This document shows, piece after piece, positions 11,166 to 23,394 of a DNA stretch of 64,000 nt (the first letter of the stretch is position 1; every line of letters starts with the position of its first letter). The position numbers and the translations under genes were made by a program. The notes beneath the pieces are model-generated. The model saw only the letters and a list, made by a program, of their open reading frames with translations. It was not told where the DNA came from and searched no databases. Where the stretch lies: the NCBI GenBank assembly GCA_022478985.1, contig JAKSZP010009638.1, forward strand, positions 1-64,000, in the 5' to 3' direction. The DNA comes from Massospora cicadina. Lineage: Eukaryota > Entomophthoromycota > Entomophthoromycetes > Entomophthorales > Entomophthoraceae.

Positions 11166-12599
11166 GGATAGCTGAGTTTAAAGAGAGGTTGTACACTAGT
11201 TTGGAGTATTAGTCTCTTCCCTACTGAATGTTAGTTTTTGATGTTTGACATTAATAGTAAACCCTTTGTGAAAACCATCAGTGTGATAGATTAATCCCAT
11301 TTGAGCTTATGATCCTACCCAATTTATCAGCATTATCTGATATCTTAGTTCACCTCAAAACCGTCTAAGTAGCTCTCAAGATTTCCAATTATCACATCTT
11401 TTATTAGCTATAATATAAGAAAATTATGGCCAAATATGGGGCCCTCTTGGGTGCAACAATTGAGTCTTAATGGCATTAATCTAAACTGCACCTAATTAAA
11501 TGATGCATCGATGTTAGTCACAGAGATAAATTTGTATGTCAATCTTGGTAATTGGAACAAAAGCACTTAACCATGGACATCCTAAATAGGGAAACTAAGT
11601 GCTATTGAGAGGCCTGCCAACGTCCAAAATTTGGGCAAGTCAATATTCACAATGAATATCTAATTTCCCCATTAATTGTATCTCATAAACTGTATGAAAA
11701 ACCCTATTGGTATGATATTAAAAAAATATGCACATCTGAGGTTACAATATCATGCCTAAATTACTACCAATTATGAGAGTTAAATTGCCACCAACAGGAT
11801 AAGATGATTGTTAATAAATTAATTTAAGGGCCAAATTAACTTAGGTATATTAAAAATAACCATTTCCTGATCAGTAGAGAATTTTCATGGTTGGATGAGA
11901 AATTTAATAGATGATTATGGCCAGGAGATACCCAAGAGGTATAAAATACTGGCGCCTGGCCATCTAATTAAATTTATAACTATATCTAAAATCATCTGAT
12001 CATGTTATCTTCTAATATTTTCTTATTTTTTATACATTTTAGTAACATTATCAAAGTTTTAGGTTTCTATTAGGAGTGTCAACAAGGCGTTAGAGAAAAG
12101 AGATCAAGGCATGTACTTTTACATGCATCAGAAAAGTTCCCAATTTTATAGGAACAATATTCTTAAAGAAGACCAGAAGAAATAGATATTGAATTTAGAC
12201 CTTGTGAGCTAATAAACGATTAAGAATATTATAAGACACTTAGCAAAAATTGAGGATATATCCGCTAAATATTTTCCTGACTATAGAAACAGGATTCAAC
12301 TTATAAGCGTATTATTCTCAAATTCACCACTGAAGCTTAAAATAAGTCATTATACTTAATAAAGCTTACCTAGCAGGCTAATAAAGCACTAGAAAAAGAT
12401 TTATTTAATCTTATTTAATCAGTGGAACAAATATTCTTCATTAAAAAGTATCAAGGTTTGTTGGCACTCTCTACAACACCATTAGTTAAGAGATGGTAAG
12501 GACTGGTAAAGTAATGAGTGGTAGTGAATAAAAGTAAAAGAGGCAGGACTTTGGGATGAATTTACCACACCAAGTTTTTCTAGCTATCGCTGGCTTAAA

Positions 12600-12990
12600 A
12601 CTGTTTTAAAAATCCTGACCCAGGGTGGTATCAGGAACCATCCACAGTCTATTCACCCCTCAAGTATTTTAATTAAGAAAGTCAATAATGAAATGACTTG
12701 TGAAGTAAAACACAACCCATTATCAGATAGTAACACCTTCAGGATTCATTTTTAGTCAAACCATGTTAAAATATATATAGTGCCGTTTCCTTGACCATGG
12801 AAATAGGTACTGAAATAGTATAAACACTTAGCTGAGTGGCATATGCATAAAATACTATACTGATGCCCAGTAAGCCAATGGAAAAGGGGCAATAACACTG
12901 TTGCTCACTTGATGGTAGAGTCCAGAGGTAGCATATACTTGATGTTAAAATTTAGGATTTAGGTTATCCTGATGCCTGCACTTCAGTAAA
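12600..12990 (-). pseudogene. Gypsy integrase fragment
   Basis: On the minus strand 12692-12736 encodes VLLSDNGLCFTSQVI, the second catalytic aspartate motif of Ty3/Gypsy integrase cores (SDNG.FTS). Upstream in the same direction are YATQLSVYTISVPISMVKET and then MLPLDSTIK, consistent with the start of the core. Stops punctuate the region. It shows that a minus-strand Gypsy once occupied at least this part of 11-14 kb. RT and LTRs are not recognisable. Confidence 0.55.
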
Positions 12991-14240
12991 CTTAATTACT
13001 TCATTAGTGGATTCTATCATACATGCCAGTATAGAGGTCATATGTCTACTGTTAGGCATTTTTTATGCACCATGGCCCACCACTTAATGTTTTAGAGAAG
13101 TGCATAGAATGAAGAGGAAAGTAGGAGTATGGTGGTAATTTCTTTCCAACTATTTTTTGCAATATAAACATTTTATTACTTTAGAGAATTAACTTGAAAT
13201 CTAGGTTCCTATTTAAAACTCCTATAATATAAAGGTCACAAATCAGGTAGTGGAATAAGGTCCTAAAATTGATTTTTGACAGCTATAAGCAAGGTTGATA
13301 TTAAAAGTTAGGACAATTCATTGGCATTCAGTGGATGACACCAGGTTGATAAATAAAGGCAACATAATAATTTTTTGACGTAGAATCACCTCATTTTTAA
13401 CTGGTTTTCTCACTTGCTGTAACCATCACAATGAAAATAATTGGTAGGTATTGTAGAATGAATTCTACAAAGGAAAGAGCAAGAATAAATAACAGAAAGG
13501 ATAACAGCAAGACACTTTTATTTTAGTCACACACTATAGCTCCTATAACCTTTGGTTAGGGGTCATAATAAAATCTGCAGTATGTTTAGTTGACCTTCTT
13601 AGAATTATGATAGACTATTATGCTCTTAAGGTCACCTCAATGGCGTTAGAAAATAAATTAAAGGATTATTAAGCAACATTTTTTGGTAGACTGAAGAGGT
13701 CATTAGAGCTTTACATAGCACTTTATATGATTGTGCTGTTCCATGTACCACTAATTCACGTTTTATTTTGCAATAGTATAAAAGAGATTATGCAATCTAG
13801 GCGAAAAGAGGGAAAAAATGCTAATACATCATACCATCCCAAAAATACCTGAATATACTTAAAACAATTTTAGTAGTCTTTTTCCTATCGAGGAGTACTT
13901 TTTAGGAAGGTTTAGAATCCTTCTTGAGTTTTTAATGGCCTAAGAGCTCTAACTCCTTTTAGATAAATAGCATTCTGATGTTTTTTAAAGAGGATTTTCT
14001 ATGTAATTCAAATTAACTGCATATATGATCAACATGGGCTTTGAAGGTCTTTAAGGAAACAGTAACATCATCTAAATAGACGAAGACAAAAAATCTTGAG
14101 AGCTCCCATTTTTGCTTCCCCCAATAATGGTCAAATTCAAACTTGCAAATATACACACACCAATACTTACTATTGTGCTAATCCACAAAATCACTATTGT
14201 TGAGCTTGACCCCCAATGTCCCGCATGATTAGTTGTGCAC
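12991..14240. other. AT-rich DNA with no recognisable gene
   Basis: Presumably more of the decayed Gypsy, but no motif can be read with confidence. The same applies to 11166-12599. Confidence 0.45.
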
Positions 14241-14439
14241 TTCCTCCTATTGTTTTTCAACTGATGCCAGAGTGTTCCCAGGATGGCACTGGCAGACCTA
14301 AAAACTCAGACAGTTGCTCCATCTCACCTTGGGACCTAGACCTCCATCTTGCAAGCTCCAATATGGTATTTTACAGCCACTGGTGAACCCTTAGTGCAAC
14401 ATGAGAATTGACCTTTGGTTAGATATGGGCCCTCATATA

Positions 14440-15160
14440 CAAAAATGCAAGAATAATTAACTTGCCCATGTGGTAATGATGCCTTCCAGCTTCATTGACG
14501 TCCACCACTTTAAGAAGTACTTTGACTTCAGCTTCTACTGTAAGGTCAACACTGAAGTATTGGCAACAAGCCTTTAATCTATTAAAATACTACAATACCA
14601 TCTTGTGGACTTATTAGAATGTGGATTCGACCCTCTTGGTCCAGTTCTCATGTTTACCCACTCGCCTCTCCACCATGCTTTGCCAGGAGCTCCTGGGGTC
14701 TGACCACCTATGGATCAGACCCATTTTGCATTTTGTGGGCCCAGATAGAGAAACCACCTCATTAGACTTACCCTTTACAAATGTACACCCATGTTACTTT
14801 AAAACTCTCCTTGAGATTATTATCATGCTGTTGCACAAGAAGCATGCAATTGTCCCCTATGAGACCATCTGGAAGGTGGGCAAGTTGTATGCCCAACATG
14901 CTCTGGGTTGGACTACATAAAGCGCAAGTGCCAATCACACACTACAAGTACAGCAGAACCAGACCAGTGTCAGGGTAACGAAAGATAAAGTTTAGACCCA
15001 ACCTGCCAGTCAGGATGCAGAAGCACTAAAAAGGTGAGCATAATGCCAGAGACATTGTTGCGCAAAGATGTTTAAGTGTGCTGGGATATGAGTAATAATG
15101 GGGTGCCAAACAGTCTGCAAATATAAAGGACAACCCAGTGAGAAACCAGGCTGTTGCAGC
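14440..15160 (+). pseudogene. ORF1-like protein of copy 1 (RRM-like plus degraded knuckle)
   Basis: The 99-residue frame at 14621-14920 starts MDSTLLVQFSCLPTRLSTML and aligns with DTTLVLSFPSLPFHLLPQLL in copy 2 and DSNLVVQFAGLPTHLPPLVL in copy 3. All resemble the KTLFISFDSLPTNLP segment of the autonomous LINE ORF1 at 10.3 kb. Downstream GCQTVCKYKGQPSEKPGC aligns with the knuckle of copies 2 and 3. Stops separate the parts. It is probably an RNA-binding ORF1 relative. Confidence 0.5.
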
Positions 15161-15630
15161 CTCAGGGCCAATGGTTTGGTCTTAGGAAGTTGTGATATTG
15201 GGGAAGCCTCATAAAGGTCATGGCACAATAAGCCCAAGTGAATATGGTGGGGATCCAAATTAAAGTATGACTGAGACATCCCAGTTGATACATGGGCCAT
15301 GGGGACACACTGTGAATGGCACAGGGCTTTAGCAAGAAAGAAAATTTAGCTTAATTAAATAAATTTGAGCATGAGAAGATTTTTATTTAAGTAAAATAAG
15401 ATAATCACTCATTGACTTTCTCAGCGTTTCATGACTGCTTAAATAGACAATCAATTTTTGGGGAATAACTTAGGAAAGCACGAGATTGGGGCCCTCAGGA
15501 TCCGGCCTAACCCAGCGAACTTTGAGCAAGGGAGGAACTAACTTAACCTAAACCAACTTCAAAAGTGTTAAAGGCATGTGAGTCGCTGTCAGTTCATCCA
15601 TAGATGTCCAAATTGAAAATTTCTTTGGTT

Positions 15631-16853
15631 TCACCAGCTAGAGCAATAATGTCTCGCCTGATGGGCAGCGGGAGCCTCCCAGGGCCACACCACATAGTAG
15701 AGGTCCCATGAGGTCAAGAACAGGTTTAGGGCGCCCAACCCACCTGCACATGTCATTTCCAGCATCCGTTTGACCAAGCAAGAAATGTTAGATGGGGGTT
15801 TTGATACTGCTGGGGGTTCCAACTGGCGGCGGCATTTCCCAATGGCTCAATTCCATTGGCGAGTTTTGATGAAGATTTGACATAAGCTGATTTGTTTGAC
15901 AAAAGTAAGTGCCCATTGGGCTTTGTTGCCGAGGTTTTAAAGCTCTTAGGCCTTGATGCCAAAGGCTTGTTGCCATCTAATTCATTTGCACCTTTTGCCT
16001 CATGTGGATGCCAACTTTCCAAGAACTCAGCACAAATTACCTGGATTCGCCATACTAATTTGGCTGAGGTCATTAATGGGATGGGTGGCGGGGTCCCAAA
16101 GGGTAAGCTGTTACCCAAAGATTTTCCACCATGTGGGTGAGGTCACCCTGGGAGATGATAAGGACAGCTTGCCTTAGCCCCTTTTTTTGATGGTAACGGG
16201 AATGCCACTGGTCCAAGTGGAGGGGGCGCTCCCCCAAACTTACAACAAGTACAGTGACCAATTCATCATTTATGCTATAAAAGCTGAATGAAGATCAACT
16301 CTCCATCTCCTCTCTGAAAGCTTTGGATATGTCTTAATGAATGCCACCCAAACAGGCTCCAACTTGGCAAGTGGACCCCAGTCAAATTTCTTACCCCATC
16401 AGCTTTTTGCCCCAGCTAATTAGGATGGCACCTGGACAACAATTTAAAACACCGTTGCCAGGCCCAATCACCCGCCCAATTTCAATCATATGTGGATGCC
16501 ATTTGGTTAAATAAAAACTCATGAACATTCTGGATGATGTCATGGAATTAGATGAACTCGTTCCAAAGTTGTGTCCTAATTGATTCAGCCAATTATCACA
16601 CATAAATTATTAAACAAAATTCCCTCCTCACTTTTAAGCGCCAAAGCCAAGTGACATCTCATAATGAAATAATCAGCAACTTTTTGATGGAAATGGTAGT
16701 CTCGCCCAAATGCTGCACACTCCATAAATCAGACACTAAATGGTTAACTTTACTCACAAACAGTGTGCCCCTGTCTACTTTCCCATATAACATCCTCACT
16801 AATGTCAAGTGAAAAACATTACGCTCCACATAAAATTGAACATGGCGGACCAC
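15631..16853 (-). pseudogene. Unrecognised minus-strand coding block
   Basis: Four consecutive minus-strand frames look coding: 16853-16659, 16603-16391, 16118-15753 and 15822-15631. The first contains FHLTLVRMLYGKVDRGTL and SDLWSVQHLGETTISIKKLL. The third contains AKLVWRIQVICAEFLESWHP and a lysine/serine-rich SRPKSFKTSATKPNGHLL stretch. Base composition is richer in GC than the surroundings. I do not recognise the family. It lies in opposite orientation within ORF1-only copy 1, so an inserted element or a captured gene fragment are both possible. Confidence 0.35.
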
Positions 16854-17070
16854 ATCATTACTACTTTGGTGAAATTCAACTAAAAAATTAAGGTAAAGTG
16901 TTACAGATTTCCACCTTTTCCTCCTTCCCCTATGTTTACACCCAGGCAGAACACAGCATCAATAATTTTTAAATTGATGGTTTTTCCATGATCATCCCTG
17001 ACAACATACCATACAACGAGCTTAAACCTAATCCTATTAATGCCTACTCCTCTGCTCTCAGCCATAACTT

Positions 17071-17277
17071 ATGCATTCTGCTAAATCACAGCTGCTAAGG
17101 AGGCGCCTGAACCCCATTCTCCATCTGCCATGGTTGGATAGTCATCCTTCCAATTACACCATGGGGGAGGGAATTGTTTTAATATTTCCCGTTTTTCTTG
17201 CATACCCTATCCTCAAATACATCATTTTTATTAGCGTAATCTTAAATAAAAACCAAAACAAAAACAAGACAACTTAA
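17071..17277 (+). pseudogene. Copy 1 C-terminal segment and 3' end
   Basis: A 68-codon frame ends in a hydrophobic run (GIVLIFPVFLAYPILKYIIF) before an A-rich tail. Copies 2 and 3 have the same layout: PDPP-PLP-W, a PPG turn, then a hydrophobic run. T-rich 3' DNA alone could produce hydrophobic codons, so a real membrane segment is not proven. Confidence 0.45.
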
Positions 17278-17290
17278 AGCGATAAAAAAT

Positions 17291-19079
17291 CTCATCCATT
17301 GCCCATTGGAAGTTTGCAAGGCATTTTCATACCCCCTGCGGCAGTCTAATAAACTTAAAAGATACTCTAACCATTGAAGCGCATCTAAGCTGATATTAGG
17401 GGTAGAAATGTTTTTATTGTAATTCAAGATCCATAATTCTGGTGGATTAGTAATACACGCAGTAGGGTTCAGAGAGTTATTTATGTGGAAAAGATAACTA
17501 TCTTTTAGGTATAAAAAGTTAAATTTTTTGAAATTTGAGACTATTTGATGGCCCCTGTCAAGACAAGGGAAAAGGACATATAAATGACATTCTAAAGTAG
17601 AAACCTCAAATAATCTGATGGGTTATACACCTAATGGTTAAATCATTAAATAGGATTTTACTAATGCTACCTGAATAAAATCAAGTATTTAAGAAAGTTA
17701 GTAATTTAATCTAATAATATATCAGTTCAAATCAAAGTACTATATATTAACCAGGACGGGATATTTTTATCAAAAAGGTTCAGATATGATTTAGATAAGT
17801 GGGGAATTTTGCATTATAGTTAAAGGAGAGAAGCTCAAACAGCTTATTTATATTAAGAAAATGATTTACATCATGTGTAGGCTCTTTTAGTCCCACAAGT
17901 CAGTGTGTATAACTCACCTTTCATTCATTTTCTTCTTTTTGTAATCCCATCATAGTCAGTATGAGTTGCTCGTGGCTTTTTAGTCAATATAAGACCCTAA
18001 ATAATATTAGGTCCAGAATTATGCCACATTTTGGTATAATATTGTTATATGAGGAATTTAGTGCATATGATATATGAAATGGGAAGCTCAAGATTGAGGC
18101 TTCACACTTACTAGGGCTAAGCCTGAATGAGCCTTTTTAAGCATTAAGTGAAGAGATATTTGATTTGTTTATTATGTTTATTATTTTTTTTGTCCCACTC
18201 CAGATTCATATTGTTGGCATCAAGAAGAGGTAGTATACACCAGAGATCTCATAAAATTCTTGTGTAATGTACTCTTCAACCTTTAAGGTTACTCTTCATC
18301 AAAAAATGCTGAAGTTCAAGTTGAAGTATTTGGTATTGAGAGGGCATTCTTTCCAGGGGTCTTAAATTACACCTTTACAAAGCACTATTGACCTAAGCCA
18401 CATTTATTGAGCATTTTTAAGTATTAGCTTTAGTTCAAAATGTGATATGCTGCATTGATGGGGCTAACTATGTTACGTTTTACTCAGATAGTGTAGACTT
18501 AAATATAGCTAATACTACCTCATACTCCTTGGAAATGGCATATCTTAATCACCATTGACCGCTTTCATTACCAAAGCTTTGAGTTGATTGCTTTATTTAG
18601 TAGAGACTTGGTAGACTCATACTTATAAATAATGAAAGCCAATTTCAGGACTCCAATATAAATTTTAGGATGAAATTCTTAGTTTAGTTTTTTTGGGATC
18701 ATTTGAAAGCAATCTTATGTGACTTTAGCGCCTTCAAGCTTGAGATCTTCATAGGCAACTATGGCGCCAAGTTGATTAAATCTCAAGTACTTTTTGAGTT
18801 ACCATGTTCAGTTCTAGCAGATGTAAAAAATAAAAAGGTGCTAATAATAAAGTAAATTTCTTGGAAAGGTTTTAATAAATATGATAAATCAAAACGCAGG
18901 GAAACTTTTGGCAAGTTCTGATGCCAGAGATCTGACTAAGAATGATATTGAGCCATCCAATTTGCACAATAGCTGGCGGTTCATAAATTTTTGTTATTAT
19001 TAAATAATCATAGAACTATGATATGGCTATATAGTAGAAATATACAAGATGATGACAAAGGTCAGAGCAAAAAATAATG
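17291..19079. other. AT-rich DNA with no recognisable gene
   Basis: Short frames only. A plus-strand stretch near 18550 (LITIDRFHYQSFELIALFSR) has a weak coding look, but no family I can name. Confidence 0.4.
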
Positions 19080-19624
19080 GCAACTGTTGCGTTTTGAATT
19101 GACCAACCATTCAACCTTATTTTATTTATATTTTATACTTTTTATAATTAGTATATATACCTTTCTCTGCCGACAGTGTTTTTGGGAGATCAATTCTTAT
19201 TAAACCGTCATCAGATATCCTAATGGCATTTAATGACCCAAATTTTCATTTATAAATTATTTTTGTCCTAACCTTACAGCGGATATATCTATCCAATAGT
19301 CAACTGGATAGCCAGTTTTCTAAAACCAGTTCCATTATAATCAGTCAGATTCAATTAAATCCTTCCACTGGATTAGTCCTGAATATCCCTGCCAATCAAA
19401 ACCTTGAAATTGTGCCCAAGTTGGACAGAAGATCACTAAGTTGCTATTGAGGTTGAGAAAAATACCTCAAGGTGCTTTCAATACTTGGACAAGCAATGAT
19501 TATGTTTCAGAAAGCTTAATCCATTGATATCACAGACCATAAGGAGGAAACTATAGAAGATTAAGGAGCAGAGGGGAGCTGACTAACTAAAGGCCAAAGT
19601 ATAAATTGGTTGCCTTGTTTTTGG

Positions 19625-20610
19625 AAGCCTGACTATGTGGGTTGCTAGTTAGGTGCCATCCCAGTATTCCAACAATATGACAGGCGCGGTAGTATTAGTA
19701 CATCTCCCTGCCTAAGAGAGAGGGGGCCAAAGTTCATCTAAGTTCAAAACATGGACCCTTATTAGAGAAGAGATTAGATATTAATATAGAGTAAATTAGT
19801 TATAATAAGTTAAGTGATATTTTGTATGATAGAGCCCTTCACTATTTAAAGTAAAGAGGTTAGAAATGGAAGGAGAGAGAATTAAGGAAAATCAGGAGAT
19901 AATATACTAAGCAATAGATGGAAATCAAATGCCTCACTTCAGAGAAACTCACAGCATCAATTGCCAGTAACTTAATAATGATAGTTTTAAGTAAAAAGAT
20001 TGATGATTGATTATCCTCAATTTTAGTTGCTGGTATTTTTAACACTCAAAATATTATAATAATCAATCTCCAATAGTTTTAGATTAATTAATTTTTATTA
20101 TAACCATCATTAAATATCCTTGGCCTTTAGTCACTGGTAATTCATAGCCCTAGGTGGCAGAATTGTCATTTTTTAACTCTTATATTAGAACCCTCAGCAT
20201 TAAAGCCAGTAATATAATTAACCTTGGTGTAAGTCGCTAGTAAATCCTTACACACAGTTAATGATTGGAGTATCCTTGGCATTTAGTTGCCAGTAACCCT
20301 AAAATGAGCATATGATTGGGGCTCTACATTGAACTGGCATTACACTGTGAACTCAAATTAATAATAAATTGTTTCACATTTTTGTCTTATGTTGTGGTGT
20401 AAAATTGATATCTATTTGTTAATTTCATTCATTGATCATCTTCAACATAAATAGCTGGTGATTAAAAATATTGTCAAATATATCAGGGATTATTCCAATT
20501 CTTTAAAATAGCTCAATTCAAGTTAATGAGGAGCATAATTCATTATTTGTAATAACTACATAAATGAGACGTGACCTCTAGTAAGAGGCTTCACCCAGAA
20601 AATGGAGAAT
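19625..20610. other. Insertion inside the 5' LTR
   Basis: This is defined by absence from the sister LTR. It holds a short-motif cluster (19950-20296) but no coding capacity. Target duplication and family are not recognised. Confidence 0.5.
19950..20296. repeat. Irregular cluster of a ~25-bp motif
   Basis: Six diverged copies resemble TATCCTTGGCATTTAGTTGC followed by CAGTAA, at about 19950, 20013, 20115, 20190, 20221 and 20271. The motif contains TGGCA and TGCCA in inverted orientation and could form a small hairpin. Spacing is 31-100 bp, so it is not a simple tandem array. Confidence 0.4.
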
Positions 20611-20885
20611 CTTAACTTAAACTGGAATAGGGGATAGACAAAATATAAGCCTGGTTACCACTTTTATTCCAAGAATTGCTGAATTGCCTTTACGCCAGAT
20701 TCACCACCACTGAAAGTACACAACAATACTACAGCGTATTCAGGGGTATTTATAATTATAAAAGATCAGTTCTAGATCCAACTTAAAGCTAATATTCATT
20801 GTATACTGTCCTCATAAAGCTATACTTGTTTAATGCGATGTTACCTGTGCCAAACTCGCCAGTTGCTAGTGAAAATTGCAAAATT

Positions 20886-20906
20886 TGGTGCTCACTACAG
20901 GGGGTA
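20886..20906 (+). promoter_or_regulatory. Primer-binding site of gag-protease element
   Basis: TGGTGCTCACTACAGGGGG lies five bases after the 5' LTR end. Near-identical sites occur inside the 5' LTRs at 29932-29950, 56918-56936 and 62401-62419, which supports a common tRNA primer. Confidence 0.7.
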
Positions 20907-21194
20907 CTTTATGCACCCTGGATTCTACTAAAAATACAACTATGCTCCCATGCCATTGTAACCGCCCTGACTTGTCCAAGGAGGAGGAAACATATTCCAT
21001 CGCCGGCCTATATCAGGAAATTAACATCTTAAAACTCCTGGTCTAAAATATAAGGCAGGAGATAAAGGAATCAAACTTCATATTGTAGAGTACAACAAAA
21101 ACAAGAACAAACTGAGCAACAAAACCCAGGCAAAGCAACACCATTTCACTAGTTTTTTAAGCAACTCCGCCAAAAAGTATATAAGGACACTTGT

Positions 21195-22050
21195 ATGTAT
21201 AAACATGATTATGATCAGGATCAATCCTTGGGCTCTGACCCTAAAGACAGCATTAACCCAGTCATAGCTAACCTTTTGACTATCTTGACTATCTTAACCG
21301 GGCCATCAGCCATACTTAGTGCTGTTCCAGCCTCTACTACAAACCCATTTGCTGCCACAGAGGCTTCCATTGATTCCACATCTTCTACTACCCATATCTA
21401 ATGTTCCCCAGACTCAACCCTGGAATCAGGTTTAAGGATTTTCATCATGGTAACCCAGTTAACTTGAGTAACTTTAATAGAAAAGGGAACATTCACACTT
21501 TCATGCAGCTATTTAAAATTACAATGGAGAACTCAAACGACCAGGCAAACTGGCCACTTTAATGAAACTGTTGGATCCTGCCAGTCAGAAGCTGACAGAG
21601 CCAAAGATTTGTAAAGCTGGCATATCTTACAATAATGTAAATAAATTATTATTATTGAGTTTGGTGGGGCGGAACTGATGATAGAGTGGAATACTGCTTT
21701 CCTCTAAATTACCTTTAAACCCAGTGAGAAAGTTTTAGCCTTTGCTGATCACTTTTACCATGAGGCTCAGGTATTTTATGGGGCCTGGGTTCTAAGTCAT
21801 TATGATGCACAGATCACTTTCTGCCACGTCTGAGAACCTTACAAAGAATTATATTGAAATATGCTACCCATTTTACATTTTACTAGTCAACATAACTGAG
21901 GCGGTGAACTATCTCCACCACTGTGCTCTCACTTTTAATGCATGAAACACATCCTATGTTAAACATTCAGAATTGGGAGGCTCAAATATGGAGACTTTAA
22001 ATAAACATTTGACTGTAAGTGGCCACATTAGCCTACCCAAGAACCATGGG
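21195..22050 (+). pseudogene. Gag of non-autonomous LTR element
   Basis: Readable segments include a threonine/serine-rich N-terminus (21195-21401), FMQLFKITMENSNDQANWPL at about 21500-21560, KLLDPASQKLTEPKICKAGI, then PSEKVLAFADHFYHEAQVFY at about 21720-21780. The last resembles the multimerisation helix region of Gypsy gag. Gag would form the particle and package RNA. Several stops and frameshifts are present and no knuckle is legible. Confidence 0.55.
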
Positions 22051-22402
22051 TACATTGTTTGACATCAACCAAAATTACTTGTGGAAAAAGCTTTAGCAGA
22101 GTAGAAATGGGATATCCTACTTCCGCCAAAGATTCAAAGATTTTATCTAAAAACAGAACAATAATAAAAAACGCCATTCTGGCAGAACTCCAATAGACCT
22201 TAGAAATGAAGCTCATTATGACTTCACGACCACAGGTGATTAGAGGCTTATTTCCTTACCTGAGTAAGCGAATACTCTTGATGTTGCTACACTTACCAGC
22301 TCAGACTGTTATGTTTAGTGTACTTATGTTATAATTTTTGTAAAAAACTTTTACATTTGGGTAATTGTCAACTGTTGTGCACCCCGCAACAAAGTTTCCT
22401 CA

Positions 22403-22735
22403 ATGTCAATGGGTAAACTTGGGATTACTCTTGACATTTCCCATCACAAAGAATATAAAACCATGGGACATAATGCCACTACCTCACTAGGAGCATATAG
22501 CTTATTGCCGTTACAGTTTGGTACCAAAATGTTGTCTGCTCCAGCCATTGTCAAACCACATGATAACTATGAGCTACTTATTGGTACCTCATTTATGAGA
22601 ACATGTAGAATCAAAGACAAGTTAAACAATAAGTTAGATATAGGGAGACAACACTTCCTGATTTATTATACTAAAAAGGAATCCCTGAATAACAAATATG
22701 GCCCCATAGGTGTAGTTAACAAGAGCATTAATTAA
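22403..22735 (+). pseudogene. Retropepsin-like protease fragment
   Basis: A 110-codon frame has LPLQFGTKMLSAPAIVKPHD, then YELLIGTSFMRTCRIKDKL. The LLIGTSF pattern matches the C-terminal flap-to-helix segment (LLIGTDFL) of Gypsy retropepsins. The catalytic D-[ST]-G would lie upstream of this frame, around 22300-22400, and is not readable. The same FFIGTSFI signature is seen in the Gypsy at 37642-38043. Confidence 0.6.
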
Positions 22736-22739
22736 CCAA

Positions 22740-23379
22740 CCAATATTGAATTGCAGACGCCTACTAAGACCACAATGCATAGTCCATACAACAACTTTAA
22801 TTCTGCTGACCTCTTTTATGATATTTCATGGGGTTTGCCTCTAGTATGCATCATATATTTTTCAACAATGTTTATACTGTGCCCCGCCGCTTCCAGCTCC
22901 ACAGGAGGTTGATACCATCTTAACCTGAACCCAAACATCTACCTCCCTTAATTTTGGACGTTGATTACATTATGGGAACTATACCCATGTAATAACGTAG
23001 AGGCCACCAATGCTCTTTATATTTAACAAGAATATTTTAAAGTCCAATATGAATCCACTCCGCAATATGCAAAATTGAACTCTTAAACTGGGCACTAAGC
23101 TCTTGTCAGAACTTATATTACTTTATAAACTCCAGATGGGTTGTATGGTAAACTCCATACCACCACTCCGCCAATCCAAAAGTGGAGCCCATTGTCTCCT
23201 CTGGTGCTGTTTTCCCTAACCAGGGATAAATTATAGTATCTTTGGAAAACACCTAGTATTAACTGGTGCACATCAATAGGCATCAAATAATTGCCCTTGT
23301 TTATGTATTATCAGGACTAATGGCAGCTTGTTTTTATGATTTATCTGACCCCCACTCATTTTGTATGCTCAAATGTCTG
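22740..23379 (+). other. Internal spacer of gag-protease element, no pol
   Basis: Some protein-like stretches remain (NPKVEPIVSSGAVFPNQG; LSGLMAACFYDLSDPHSF), but no RT, RNase H or integrase motif. It is too short (640 bp) for pol. Confidence 0.5.
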
Positions 23380-23394
23380 GACAAGTGGGTAAAG
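23380..23394 (+). other. Polypurine tract
   Basis: Purine-rich AAGTGGGTAAAG directly precedes the 3' LTR start at 23395, the expected site for plus-strand priming. Confidence 0.5.

Larger units (their letters stand above)
14260..17290 (+). mobile_element. ORF1-only LINE-like element, copy 1
   Basis: The element carries the same ordered features as the copies at 24125-32660 and 57919-59769. These are an RRM-like ORF1 segment (14621-14920), a knuckle-like segment with MGCQTVCKY (about 15090-15150), a proline-rich stretch with hydrophobic C-terminus (17071-17277), and an A-rich 3' end (AAATAAAAACCAAAACAAAA). No endonuclease or RT is seen. Between knuckle and C-terminus it is about 1.1 kb longer than the other copies, which fits an insertion (see 15631-16853). 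The limits are approximate. Confidence 0.55.
19085..20880 (+). repeat. 5' LTR of gag-protease element (with insertion)
   Basis: 19085-19624 aligns with 23395-23950, for example AGACCATAAGGAGGAAACTA in both. 20611-20880 aligns with 23951-24124 plus 32677-32778 (CACAACAATACTACAGCG; CCAAACTCGCC). About 985 bp between 19625 and 20610 have no counterpart in the 3' LTR and look inserted. The LTR ends ...TTGCA. Confidence 0.75.
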
